NCBI GenBank assembly: GCA_949358305.1
Contig: OX442323.1
Span: 8,806,001 to 8,870,000 of the forward strand
DNA length: 64,000 bases
Direction: 5' to 3'
Origin: Strigamia acuminata
Taxonomy: Eukaryota; Arthropoda; Chilopoda; Geophilomorpha; Linotaeniidae
The notes below the pieces were generated by a model. It worked only from the letters and a program-made list of their open reading frames with translations, was not told the DNA's origin and made no database searches. A program made the position numbers and the translations under genes. Below, one piece after another: positions 1-11,400 of this stretch (positions are counted from its first letter, which is position 1; every line of letters begins with the position of its first letter).

Positions 1-713
1 TGTTTTTTATACATGTAAAATTTGAAATAGCACTGGTTGTGAAATCTGTAGTGTATAACAAGGAAAGTAAAACGATTTATGGCATATGCTAATAATTTAT
101 CATTTTCATAAAATAAATATGGCGATATAAGTATGAGGCAATTGTATTATAAATATATATTGTATATTAATAAATTGTTAATAAATAAATAAATAAATAA
201 TGATAATAAAATAATAATAAATAAAAATAAAGCAAATCGAGGGATTTTATTTATTTGTTTGCAAACACACCTGTTCGTAGGCAGGATTTTTTTTTTTTTT
301 TTAGATTACAAATATTTTTGATTAAATAACTTTCGTCTAGGAAACAGTGACGTCACCCGGATCTGCCAGCGTGTCTGTTTGTGATGTGAGAAAGATGACT
401 AGCAGTTACCGCCAGTGTTGAACCTAATGTTAAATTCTATGCGTGGTGATTGATTGCTATGTCTGGACGGATAGTTGATAATTCGGCAACTCGCTTTAAT
501 TCTTGTGATGATTAATAAAACGTCAAAACATATTAAAAAATCGAGAAATCACTTTTCTCCAAATTTAAAATTTGAATAAAAATAATACGGTAATTTTTAA
601 AAATAAATAAATAAATAAATAAAAACTGACGATTAACAAGTAGGCCAGGAATCGCGGGCGATAAATTTGGGTTTGCCATAGGGATCGATCCTGCAACTAG
701 CCGCAAATAAAAG
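1..713. other. AT-rich intergenic DNA upstream of PDXDC1
   Basis: No coding region is supported here. The sequence has runs of aaat repeats (180-230, 600-625) and a poly-T tract near 288-302. The last part must hold the 5' UTR and promoter of PDXDC1, but I see no clear TATA box or initiator. Confidence 0.5.
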
Positions 714-3700
714 ATGGCCGATCATGTTGACAACAACGCAGATCGGAGCAATGAAAACGAAGAATCTGTTGATGTTACTGAAGGAGCCGACTCGAAATTG
801 ACAATCACGAGTGTAAGTAACTCGACAAACGAACAAAATAAACAAATCGAAATCACTAATTTAAAAAAAATCCAAATATGAATATTCAAAAACAAATATT
901 TTTTCCTCCTGCTGATAAAACGCCAATATTCAAAACTCGTCTTATTTCTCGTCTTATTTTCCAGAATTTCAAGGAACCAGCACTCTCGAAACTAGAAAAC
1001 ATGACTGTAACAAACACCAGCAGATTGCAGGACTCCGTAAAGTAAATCGACAATAAAAAAAAATGCATAAAAATGTCAAAATGTCAAAAAATTAACGAAA
1101 AAAATTCGCATTTTCAAGGACAATTCCCGAAAACGATGAAAAACCTCGTCGAGATTCACTTATAAACGCATTCGGTCCATTACCAGCCCGGTAAATATCC
1201 AAAAAATTGAATTCTGATGCAAATTTTAACGATATTATCGATTTTTCGCCACAGAGAAACCCCGACATCGGAAATAATTTCACACCTAGAGGAACTAATG
1301 ATCCACGAGGACAATAACGACTTAATTAAATCGTAACAAAAAACCCAATTGCAATCAATTCGAACCACCGATCTAATTAAAATCACATTGCAGACCCACC
1401 AGCTTACGAGAACTGGGCGAACTGAGCAACCTCGCGCTCATGTCGCACAGTTTATCCGCCTTTCTGACCACCCTCAACGCCACACACTTACGTAAAATAT
1501 CGACGCGGATCGCCTCCGACATCGGATTGTGGATCTCGAAGCTCTTCCGGCTGTTCGAGAGCTCCGCCTTCTTCCACGAGGACCCGCGCGAAGGTCTCGT
1601 GCGAGTTTGTCGCGTCAATTTGTACATTCGCTACCCGAAATTCGCCGCGGAAGGCTACGAGACGCTCTATTCGCGACCCCCGGTCATCTACATCAGCGCG
1701 GCTGCCAAAAGCGGCCTAGGCCAATATTTATGCGCACAGGTTTTGATTTTAAAACTATTTTCGCGACTTATTTTCACTTATTTTCACTTATTTTTACTTA
1801 TTTTCACTTATTTTCACTTATTTTCACTTATTTTCGCTTATTTTCACTTATTTTCGCTTATTTTCGCGACTTATTTTCACTTATTTTCACTTATTTTCGC
1901 TTATTTTCACTTATTTTCGCTTATTTTCGCGACTTATTTTCAATTATTTTCACTTATTTTCACTTATTTTCACTTATTTTCACTTATTTTCGCTTATTTT
2001 CACTTATTTTCGCTTATTTTCGCGACTTATTTTCACTTATTTTCACTTATTTTCACTTATTTTCACTTATTTTCACTTATTTTCACTTATTTTCACTTAT
2101 TTTTGCTTATTTTCACTTATTTTCGCTTATTTTCGCGACTTATTTTCACTTATTTTCACTTATTTTCGCTTATTTTCACTTATTTTCGCTTATTTTCGCG
2201 ACTTATTTTCAATTATTTTCACTTATTTTCACTTATTTTCACTTATTTTCACTTATTTTCGCTTATTTTCACTTATTTTCGCTTATTTTCGCGACTTATT
2301 TTCACTTATTTTCACTTATTTTCGCTTATTTTCACTTATTTTCGCTTATTTTCGCGACTTATTTTCAATTATTTTCACTTATTTTCGCTTATTTTCAGCT
2401 CGGTTTGCCTTTGTCGGCGCTGAGCGTCGTGCCCTGCAACACGCTGTTCGGATCGAACTTCAAAATGGTTGGAATTTGGGTTGGAAAAAGTCGTTTTGGT
2501 CGTTTTGTTGACGTTTTGCTCGTGTTAGGACATCGCGGCGTTGGAAAATCTGATCCAGGACGACCTTTCGGCGCAGAAAGTTCCGCTGGTCGTGATTGCA
2601 AACGCCGGAACGCCGCTGGTGGGTCACGTGGACAACCTGCAACGACTGCAGGAGATCTGCAAAAGCCACCGGATCTGGATGCACGTCGAAGGACACAGTT
2701 TAGCCGCCTTGTGTTTAGTTTCGACGCCTAATCTGGTACTTTGGAGTGGTTTTAATTCGTTTTTTATTTATTTGTTTTGTTTTTTGGTTTTTTTATTTTA
2801 ATTCGAGAAGTGAAAAGAAAAATTAAACAAAAAATTGCAACAAAAAAAATTAAATTAAAAAAAAAGACAAAAAATGTAAAGAAATGCAAAAATTGATTTT
2901 TCTTCTGTTGTGTGTATACAAGATGGACCCGGAAGCCTGGCCGTCTGACACGGTCAGCGCGGTGATGTTTCATCAGGTATAAACGAGTTTGAAACCTTTC
3001 CTGACGACCCCCGGCTTTATTTCTTATGAATTAACGTGTTTTGATCATTTGCATGACTACCTGTTGGGTGTTGGTTACTTTTTCATTGCGCATGCGCTTG
3101 GAAAATTCTAATTTTTGTGTTTGTGGTGTTTTTTTGTGATTTTTTTCTGATTTTTGTTGTTTTTTGTTGTTTTTTCGGGTCTAGCCCGCCAAGATTTGCG
3201 ACAGTTTGACTTTGTCGCTCGGAACGTGGTTGGGGATTCCGTCGTTGCCGCTCGTGGTAAAGTTGTTTGAGTTTGGAAAGATTTGTTTGAGTTTTGATGG
3301 AGGTTTTGGTGCGCAGACGATGTTTAGGAATTTGGAGCCGGCGGTGGTCCGTGCGAGTGGTTTGACGTGCAATGTGCACACGCGACTCATTTGTTTGTCG
3401 CTGTGGATGTGTCTGCGGAGATTGGGGTCCGACGGAGTGGTCAGTTTGATTAGGAATGCGTTTGAATTGGTAAATAATGTTTGGAAAAATAGTTTTTTAA
3501 GTGTTTTAGACGTTTTTTATTCGTTTTTAGAGCAAGTGCATGCAGGCGCAGTTGAATTCTATACCAAACATCAAGTTACTCGTGAGGAATTTATTTGAAA
3601 AATAGAAATAAAAATATTTTTTTTAAAATAAAAATTTTTATAGGGTAAATTGAAGCAAGAACTGGATAACGACGACACTGTGAACGATATAATCACGAAG

Positions 3701-6096
3701 CCCATCAGTACCACTGTAAATTATCACAATATAGCGCTTTAAGCCGCATGCCCGTAAAAAGTGAGCCTAGATCAGCGGTCGGCAACTGGCGGCCCGCGGT
3801 CTGTATCCGGACCGCGGAAGGTCGAAACTTGGACCGCGGTGACGTTTGAGCGACGTTTTTCCTTCGGTTTCTTTAGTTTTTCGGTGTTTTTTTCCTGGTT
3901 TTTCCTGTTTTTTTTTGTGTTTTTTAGGTTTTATTGGTATTTTTTAGGTTGTGTGTGTTTATTGGGGGGTTTATTTGGTTTTTAAGTGTTTTTTTCCGTT
4001 TTCTTAAGTCTTTAGTAAGGTTTTTAAGAGTTTCTTTTCTGGACCTCGATAAAAATTTTTCCATAGTATCCGGACCCCACTTAAAATTACTTGCCGACCC
4101 CTGGCCTAGATGAAGAATTATGTTGAAATTTGGGCGGGAAATTTGAGTTTTCTTGAAATTCTGAAGGTTATTATTAAAATTTGGGTAAATTTATAGAAAT
4201 TTAGGCCAATTTCTTACATTTTGGACATCTAAAAACAATTTTTAAGCTTTTATTTCTACCGTCATGCGGCTTAAAGCGGGGTGATGCAGTATATGTAGAA
4301 TTTAAAGAAAAAATTGAAATTTGAGTTTTGTTGCAGATGCTTTTGGATGTTCTTTCGCCGACCGTGGTATTTCAGTACATAGGACCCGGTAAAAGGATAA
4401 AATGTTGTTTAGTGTAATTTACTTAAGGTGTTTTATGCAGAAAGCGACGCGTCGCGAGCCAGGAACGAGAAATCGCGTCTTACGAGAAATCTTCCGTATT
4501 ACGACAATTTAAATTCCTGGGTACGGACGAGAATTTCGTCGTTTGTAAGCGATGTTTTAAATTGAAATGCTCGTTGGGATATTTCAGTTGGGACAAGTTT
4601 TACAACGCGACATTCCGAAAATCCAACTAGACATCGTGGATTTGGATAACTTCGCCGTGTGCGTGCGATTTTGTCCCCTGGAGACGGCGCAAAGTAACGA
4701 ACAACAACAAATAATATTGAAAAGTAATTTTAATTTTAATTTTTAGCTGCCGGGACCACGAAAAAAGACATCAACGATTTCATTGAGTTTCTTTCGCAGC
4801 AAGTGGTAAAATAAATTTAAAAAATTAAAAAAATTAAAAAAATATTTTTTTTTATTTAAATTAAATTTATTTTCAGGCGATTCTTAACGCGACTGTGAAA
4901 CACAAGGAAACGTTTCGCATTTCGGCGGACGCGAACCCCAATTTGCAAATGGTGGAGATCGTGAATTGGGCAGGACTCGGCGGTCTGCGCTACATCCCGA
5001 ACCACTGGGTGGAGAATGTGTCGAATTTGTCGGCGACGGCCAAGGAGGCGATCAATCGGCTCAATAGGGAGTTGGTGACGCATTTGAAAGCGGCCGATTC
5101 GGCGTTTTCTTTGGGTGATGATTTGTTGGTTGGTGTTCGGTGCCGTGAATGAGAATTTGTTTGTTTGTTTGTTTGTTCAGGCGAAGGAGAGGACGGGATC
5201 GCGTGCGTGCGCTTTGGAATGGTGACGGAGGAGACGGATATGGACGAATTGATCACTTTGGTGTTTAGTGTGGGCAAGGAGATTGAAGAGTCGTCAAAAG
5301 TGCGTGTTTGGTTGGTGTTTGGTTGGTTTTATTCATTTATTTCGTTTCAGTATTTAGAATCGATGGCGGAGATAATTAAAAAGGGCATCGAAACTGCGAA
5401 CGAGGATTTGAAGAAAGAAAACGACGAGAAGAATTGGCAAGAAGTAAATTGGAAATAATTTATTGGAGAAAATTGAAAAGAAATCGTTAAAAGTTAATTT
5501 TTTTTTAATTATTTTTACTAATAATCGGAAAAAATTGAGAAAAAAAGTCAAAAATAATTGAAAAATGGAAAAATATTGAACAGATATTGAAAAATTATTG
5601 AAAAAAATTGAAAAAACTGAAAAATTATAGAAAGAAATTGAAAAAACTAAAAAATTATTGGAAAAAACCGAAAAATTATTGAAAAAACTGAAAAATTATT
5701 GAAAAAACTGAAAAATATTTGAAATTATTATTTTTTTGTTATTTCTTTAGGGTATACTACGCCAGGTACCAGTCGTAGGCACATTCGTCAATTGGTGGTA
5801 CCCGTTACCGAAAGAAACCGGAATAAAAGGCCGAAGTTTCAATCTGCATTCAGGTTTCCATCACCCAAAATCCTCACAATTCAATTTAATCACACAAAAT
5901 CTCCTCTTTTCCAGGTGTGATCGAAAGCACCGAAAACATCTACAGGTACCACATGCAAATCCAAGAAGGTTCACCCAAAGCATCGCCAGCAACGCCCAGG
6001 CCGTCGGTTCAGACGCCCGTGCGCGTCAGTCCCCAACACAGCAGATCGTCGTCGAAAAGCTCCGCGAGTTCCAAACAAGGAGAATCGAACCAATAG
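714..6096 (+). CDS. PDXDC1: PDXDC1 homologue (pyridoxal-dependent decarboxylase domain-containing protein 1)
   Basis: Exons: 714-812, 965-1041, 1119-1190, 1255-1332, 1394-1739, 2399-2467, 2529-2735, 2923-2976, 3185-3256, 3317-3469, 3531-3581, 3644-3715, 4337-4388, 4441-4544, 4588-4693, 4747-4805, 4877-5114, 5181-5299, 5351-5443, 5751-5853, 5915-6096. Phases join without a break to give about 801 residues, close to the human protein. Diagnostic stretches include FFHEDPREGLVRVCRVNLYI, VVPCNTLFGSNFKM, IWMHVEGHSLAALCL and the C-terminal LRQVPVVGTFVNWWYPL. The fold is that of PLP group II decarboxylases, but the CDSLTLSLGTWLG segment lacks the PHK lysine that holds PLP in active members, as in human PDXDC1, so it may be a pseudoenzyme. 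The 54-nt exon at 2923-2976 is phase-neutral and could be a cassette exon. The tail is Ser/Pro-rich. A likely poly(A) signal is at 6391. Confidence 0.9.
1745..2398 (+). repeat. Decamer minisatellite (TTATTTTCAC type) running into a splice acceptor
   Basis: PDXDC1 intron 5 is almost wholly a tandem array of TTATTTTCAC and TTATTTTCGC units, with a recurring TTATTTTCGCGAC variant that gives a higher-order period. The last unit reads TTATTTTCAG and is the acceptor of the next exon at 2399. All three + frames are largely open, giving false Leu-Ile-Phe-Thr-Tyr ORFs. Confidence 0.95.
3735..4278. mobile_element. Outer inverted-repeat element hosting the hAT insertion (putative)
   Basis: A perfect 16-bp inverted repeat (CGCTTTAAGCCGCATG at 3735-3750, its complement at 4263-4278) brackets the hAT element. 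With the hAT and one target copy removed, about 205 bp remain, the size of a small MITE. No clear target duplication was found, so the outer limits are uncertain. Confidence 0.45.
3773..4103. mobile_element. Non-autonomous hAT-type element with 8-bp target duplication
   Basis: The 331-bp insert begins CAGCGGTCGGCAA and ends TTGCCGACCCCTG, imperfect inverted termini typical of hAT elements. It is flanked on both sides by the 8-bp direct repeat GCCTAGAT (3765-3772 and 4104-4111), the hallmark hAT target-site duplication. There is no transposase ORF. It lies in a PDXDC1 intron, inside a second inverted-repeat structure. Confidence 0.85.
5540..5735. repeat. A-rich tandem repeat in PDXDC1 intron
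   Basis: Degenerate repeats of the form GAAAAATTATTGAAAAAACT fill most of the intron between exons 5351-5443 and 5751-5853. They appear non-coding. Confidence 0.7.
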
Positions 6097-8464
6097 CTTA
6101 ATTCGTGGGTCTTTTTTAATTTAATTAAAATCAAACATCGGTTAATGTGTTTCGCTAATTTTCTCGTCAGTTTTAAACTAGTCAATTGTATACTGAATAG
6201 TTTGCGGGTCTCAACCTCCAGCCTTAATTAATTAATTAATTAATATTGATTGTATTTTTTTTCTTCTATTCTTCTTCTTGTTCCGTTGAAATAATGATAA
6301 ATTTATGTTCAAAAGACGATAGTGCCTTTGTCATACATCAACACTCGTTTGTTTGTGTTTTGTTTGATTTCGCCGATAGGAAAAATATTGAATAAACGAT
6401 AAAAATTTGTTCCTTTTCGTTTTTATTTCAAGTTGTGGTACAAATGAAAAGTATTTACAAGGAGCAAATCGGGCTAAAACGAACAAATACATCGAGAAAA
6501 GTAATCAAATGGAAGACACAATTGCATTGTGTAATGAAACGGAAAGGAAAAGACTCGCCAAACGAGAGGAAATGGCAAATTCAATGATATGACGTTTTAT
6601 TTGGGAATTTAAACGAGAAATTAATCATTTTTCTTGTACAAACAACCAACTGACAAACTCGTACACGCACAAACAACTCGTCTCATTTTTCACACGTTAA
6701 AAATAGAAAATCAAGCTAAAAATTCGCTTCTTTTTCGTACAAAATGGGATAAAATACAAAGCAGTCATTAATACTAAATTTAGTTTAATTTTAATTTAAA
6801 TCCGGGTATTTTTTTAATTTAAATCCGGGTATTTTTTTAATTTAAATCCGGGTTTTTTTAAATTTAAATCCGGGTTTTTTTTTAATTTAAATCCGGGTTT
6901 TTTTCTTGTTTTTAGCTGTCGTTTTTCATGGTTTTTACTAAAATCCCCGTGTTGATCAAGGCACTATAGAGCTACTGTTGTTTATTTAGACTATCACGTT
7001 GATGTTTAGATACAAGGTTGGGGGATTTGAGTTGGTTTTTGAGCCAGCGTGAGCACATTTGTTCCAAGGAATGTTTTTTTGTTTAATATATTTATTTTTT
7101 CGAGAAAAATGGTCCCTGATTTAGAAAATGTTAATTATTAAATCACTTATTGCGTTATTTACTTATTTCTATGGGAAAAAATGTTATTTTTATATTTTTT
7201 AAAATTTATTTTAGATTATTTTTTTGGTTAAAAATTGGTTGGAATGATTTTTGAGCTCAAAGCTAATTTATTTATTTATTTTTGTTTATATTTTTGTTTT
7301 TACTTGATTTTATGTTGTTTTTCTACCCAATAATAATTAAATAACAAACACTACACACATACGATTTACTAGACCACATCGTTATTTGAAGGTATGAAAT
7401 TTGTAAGAAAGTTTGTTAAACTAATCTTTATTTTTATTTAAATTAAAGAAAAAATTTTAAAAATTTAAATTAAAAATTAAAAAAAAAATTAAATTATTAT
7501 GACTAAATATTCCGAAACATGAGCAGGTATTTGAGATGATTTATACCTAATAATCCTTCTAAAAGCTATTATTAATCTTATTATTTACTCTTTAAGTCTT
7601 ATATATTCGTTTTTCGACTATAAATTCATACAAAATGCGACTATTTTTCATGATTTTTAGAAAAATTTGGCATTCACGATGCAAAAAATCAAAATAAAAA
7701 TCATTTTTTTAAAAAATTCAACTAAAAAACATTTAAAAATGAAAATCCGCCGAGATTTTTAAAATGTTTGTTGATGTTTTTTTGAGGTTTTTTGGACAGA
7801 AAAAAGCTGCTTAGGAATTGTATAATCATAGTCATGACTCATGAGGCAGTATATGAGTTTGTGTGCACCACAAGTTTCCAAGCGATCTTCACGGCAGCGA
7901 TAAATGCATGTGAACAAGTCGATTTGAGCGCGATCTGGCCGTTTTGCAGCGCACTCCCTCGCACATCAATGTGTGTGCATTTATCTGTTATTTATTATTT
8001 TATATTAGAGGCACGCGTATTTGGAATCATCGTAAGTGAAGACCATTGGAAGATGATCATTCGGACTTGAAGGGTGCAGATGGAAGGAACGCTGATAACT
8101 GTTCATACTGGAAATAGATGGCAAACTTTTAAGTTGAAAATCGAAGAGAAATCAATAAAACGAGGACAAATCACGAGTAAAAACCACGAAAAATATCGAG
8201 GAAATCATAAAACAAAATGGCGACCAACAATAAAAACGAATAACATGAAAAATGGATTTTTTTTTTCTTTTAAAAAAATTGATAAATAAATAAATAAATA
8301 AATATATAAACAACGAGGAAAAAAATGAATAAAAATAAAAAAAATAAAATTTTAAATATATATAAAGTTTTTGATCACGTGTCAGAAACATGCAATGGAC
8401 GGTGGGTAAATTTCGACTACCGAGTGCCGAGCTCCAAGGAAAACAGCAATGGCGGTCGTCGTAT
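6097..8464. other. Intergenic region between PDXDC1 and the TTYH 3' end
   Basis: The two genes converge here. I find no supported coding exon. The PDXDC1 3' UTR probably runs to an AATAAA at 6391-6396. Five copies of an approximately 23-bp AATTTAAATCCGGGT repeat lie at 6793-6905. The rest is AT-rich, and its short ORFs (for example 7792-8070) have no recognisable protein features. The TTYH 3' UTR should lie at the right end. Confidence 0.5.
6793..6905. repeat. Five-copy ~23-bp tandem repeat (AATTTAAATCCGGG)
   Basis: The unit TTTAATTTAAATCCGGGTAT recurs five times with small changes in its T-run. The array is intergenic, with no sign of function. Confidence 0.8.
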
Positions 8465-11400
8465 TTAGAAGCGGGACCTACCCATCCACTCCTGTGGCAC
8501 CGCATGAAATGACAGAGGTACTGCAATTACACATCAGCCACAACACCCCCAACCCACTCAAATTCATCAAACAAAACAAAAACAAAGCGAACTAAATCCA
8601 AAATCTAAAAAAAAAAAAAATAATAATCTAAAATCTAAAATCTAAACGACTCCTAATGACAAGTTTAAAAAAATTCAAAATGGCGGACTAGTGAGCTTTA
8701 AGAACTAAAACGTTTGAAAACAAAGCGAAAGCAAAGAAAACCAAAGTCGGAATTGAGTGGAATTAATACTTACTGACGGGGGAGGAGTGAAACGTCCATG
8801 CATCGACATGTGGTCCTCGGATCCCCTTGGAATTCGGCCATTGCTGAAACGAAGGAGAAGAGCAAAGTGATTCACATGCAAAGCATTAGTAAGCGCCGTA
8901 ATGAGTCCAGTGCTTGGCTAGGGAAGTGAGAGAAGCGAGAGAAAAGGGTTCATACTAAGCTCCTGGAAAAGGCGGCGTGTGCGGGGGTGTGTGTCTTGGC
9001 CGACCAACGATTTGCGGCTCCCGAGCGCGTCTCGAGCTGGCTGAGCTTTGCGCCATCACTGCCGAAGAAGGAAGAAACGGGTCCTGCTCGTCTACCTGTA
9101 CGTAATCACTTCTGCAAAACCACACGAGAATTTTTGTCATTTTTCGACAATTTTTCGACAAATTTTCGGCTTTTTTTCACTTTTTTTGGGACAATTTTTT
9201 GTCTTTCTTGTCAATTTTAGTCATTTTTCTGACATTTTTGGCAATTTTTGACAATTTTTGTCATTTTTCTGACATTTTTGGCAATTTTTGGCAATTTTTG
9301 TCATTTTTCTGACATTTTGGCAATTTTTGTCATTTTTCTGACATTTTGGCAATTTTTGTCATTTTTCTGACATTTTTGGCAATTTTTGTCATTTTTCTGA
9401 CATTTCTTGCAATTTTAGTCATTTTCCTGACATTTCTGGCAATTTTTGGCAATTTTAGTCATTTTCCTGACATTTTTAGCAATTTTTGGCAATTTTAGTC
9501 ATTTTCCTGACATTTAGCAATTTTTGTCATTTTCCTGACATTTTTGGCAATTTTTGTCATTTTCCTGACATTTTTGGCAATTTTTTTCATTTTTTTGACA
9601 TTTTCTCTAACTTTTCTGACAATTTTTTGACAATTTTGTCACTTCTTTGTCCTCTTTGACAATTTGTAATTCAAATTGTTGTCGATCGATGGCGCTGTAC
9701 TAAGACGGCGCATTTCTCGAATGAATTTAAAATCGGAGAAATACGCCGGGATTTGTAAATAAATAAAACGACTTACTCAGCACACACGACTCTTTTCCTA
9801 ATGTACATCCAAGTGTGTGCCGAGATCCATATTAGTAAGATGAAAGCGAGTCCGGCTCCAGTGGCAGCGATGAGCATAAACGCAGCGCCGTTACTACGGG
9901 AGACACACAGACAATGGCATGAGATTAAGATGGCGCCCTAGGTGTCACTTTTACGACTCACATAGTGGGTGTACAGATGGAAACAACGGCGCGCTCGTAT
10001 TGCTTGTGCATGTCCTTGCAATCCAACAGTGCCGACAAATTGGCCAGCACTCGCTCCGTTGATTCGAGATGCGATCGCAGACTGTTTATAACTTGGTTCA
10101 ACTAGAAAAAAAACACAAAAAAATACAAATTCTACGTTAATCCGCCATATTTTACTGCGGATATCTCGGTAAATATTAACGTCACATTCAATTTTATTTC
10201 TTTTCCTGATTCAGGACACCGAGATCTACACGTAAATAGGTGCATTCGAAGTCATTTGCACTAAATGACCAGTGCAACTGGTAGTGTAAATATCAAGTTA
10301 AACGATCCAGTTTTCGAGTTTAAAAATAAATTTAAGTGTAAATTTAAGTGTAAATCCAAGTGTAAATTAATTAGCCCCAATAATAACCATTCGATCGCAC
10401 AAATGCGGCCGAACACTGGCCGCATTCGATAGCACAAATGCGGCTAATAACTGACTGTTATTACGATAGAAATCGTTACAACCGATCTAACGGAAATCCA
10501 AGATGGCTGCCAGCAAGAGACGATTTGAACGAGAAAACTCGTTGAACGGAGATTTAAACGTTAACGTGGTGTGCAGGCCGTTTCCGTTTAACCAGTTTAC
10601 ACGACATTTACACGAATTAATTCGTGTAAATGTGGTGTGAAAACGAGTGTAAACACATTTACACTCGTTTTAATGACTTTTCGAATGCGCCTAGTGTCTC
10701 GCTAAAAATGTAAATTTATTGTACTTACGAGAATTTCGGGGTAAAAAGATTTGGCGTTGCGTGCAATAAACTGCAGTTTGCTCTCCACGTTGTCCACATT
10801 TTGTTGTCCTCGTCCAATCGCCTAAAGTAAACATGACAGAGTGTATTGATTGTGCCAACGACGCTCTGAGTGAGCACATACCTTGGTGAATGGGTTTTCC
10901 CTTCCATCAGGGCAATCCATGTAATAATTAACTATGGCTGCACATCGAGACAGATTTTTGTTTTATTTAAATTAATTGATTTTTGTGTTTGTTTTTTACT
11001 TTTATCCAGCACATTCCCGGCTTGATTGTAAATGAGGGAGTCGGGGCCGACGCAGAGGTCACCCAAAGCCTAAAGTGATTGAATTTGGGTAAATTTGTTG
11101 CATGTAAACTAGAGCTGCGAGAGAGAAAATTACCACACACGAAGAGACGTAAACAGAGACGAGAAGCCAATTTAAAATCACAGCGAGTAAACCTAGAACT
11201 GTGAATCTGGTTTGTTTTTTTTTTGGTAAGGTAAGTTGCATCGGTTAATTAATTAGTTTTTTTTTTAAGAGTTAATTTGATTTGATTCTTACGCAATGAG
11301 CGTTGATCTGGAATTTCTACAAATCCCAATAACGAGTATGATGCAAAATAGTGCAAAAACACTGAGCACAGCCATTGTGGATGGCCATCTGTAAATAGAA

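Noticed and set aside
1440-2731. Long overlapping + strand ORFs (327 and 400 codons)
   Set aside because: They read through the TTATTTTCAC intronic array. Only 1394-1739, 2399-2467 and 2529-2735 are coding, in the PDXDC1 frame.
8152-8520. Long alternative TTYH C-terminus (YLCHFMRCHRSG...)
   Set aside because: In phase with the 8774 donor, but Cys-rich then Phe/Tyr-rich low-complexity. The short EWMGRSRF ending gives the normal family length.
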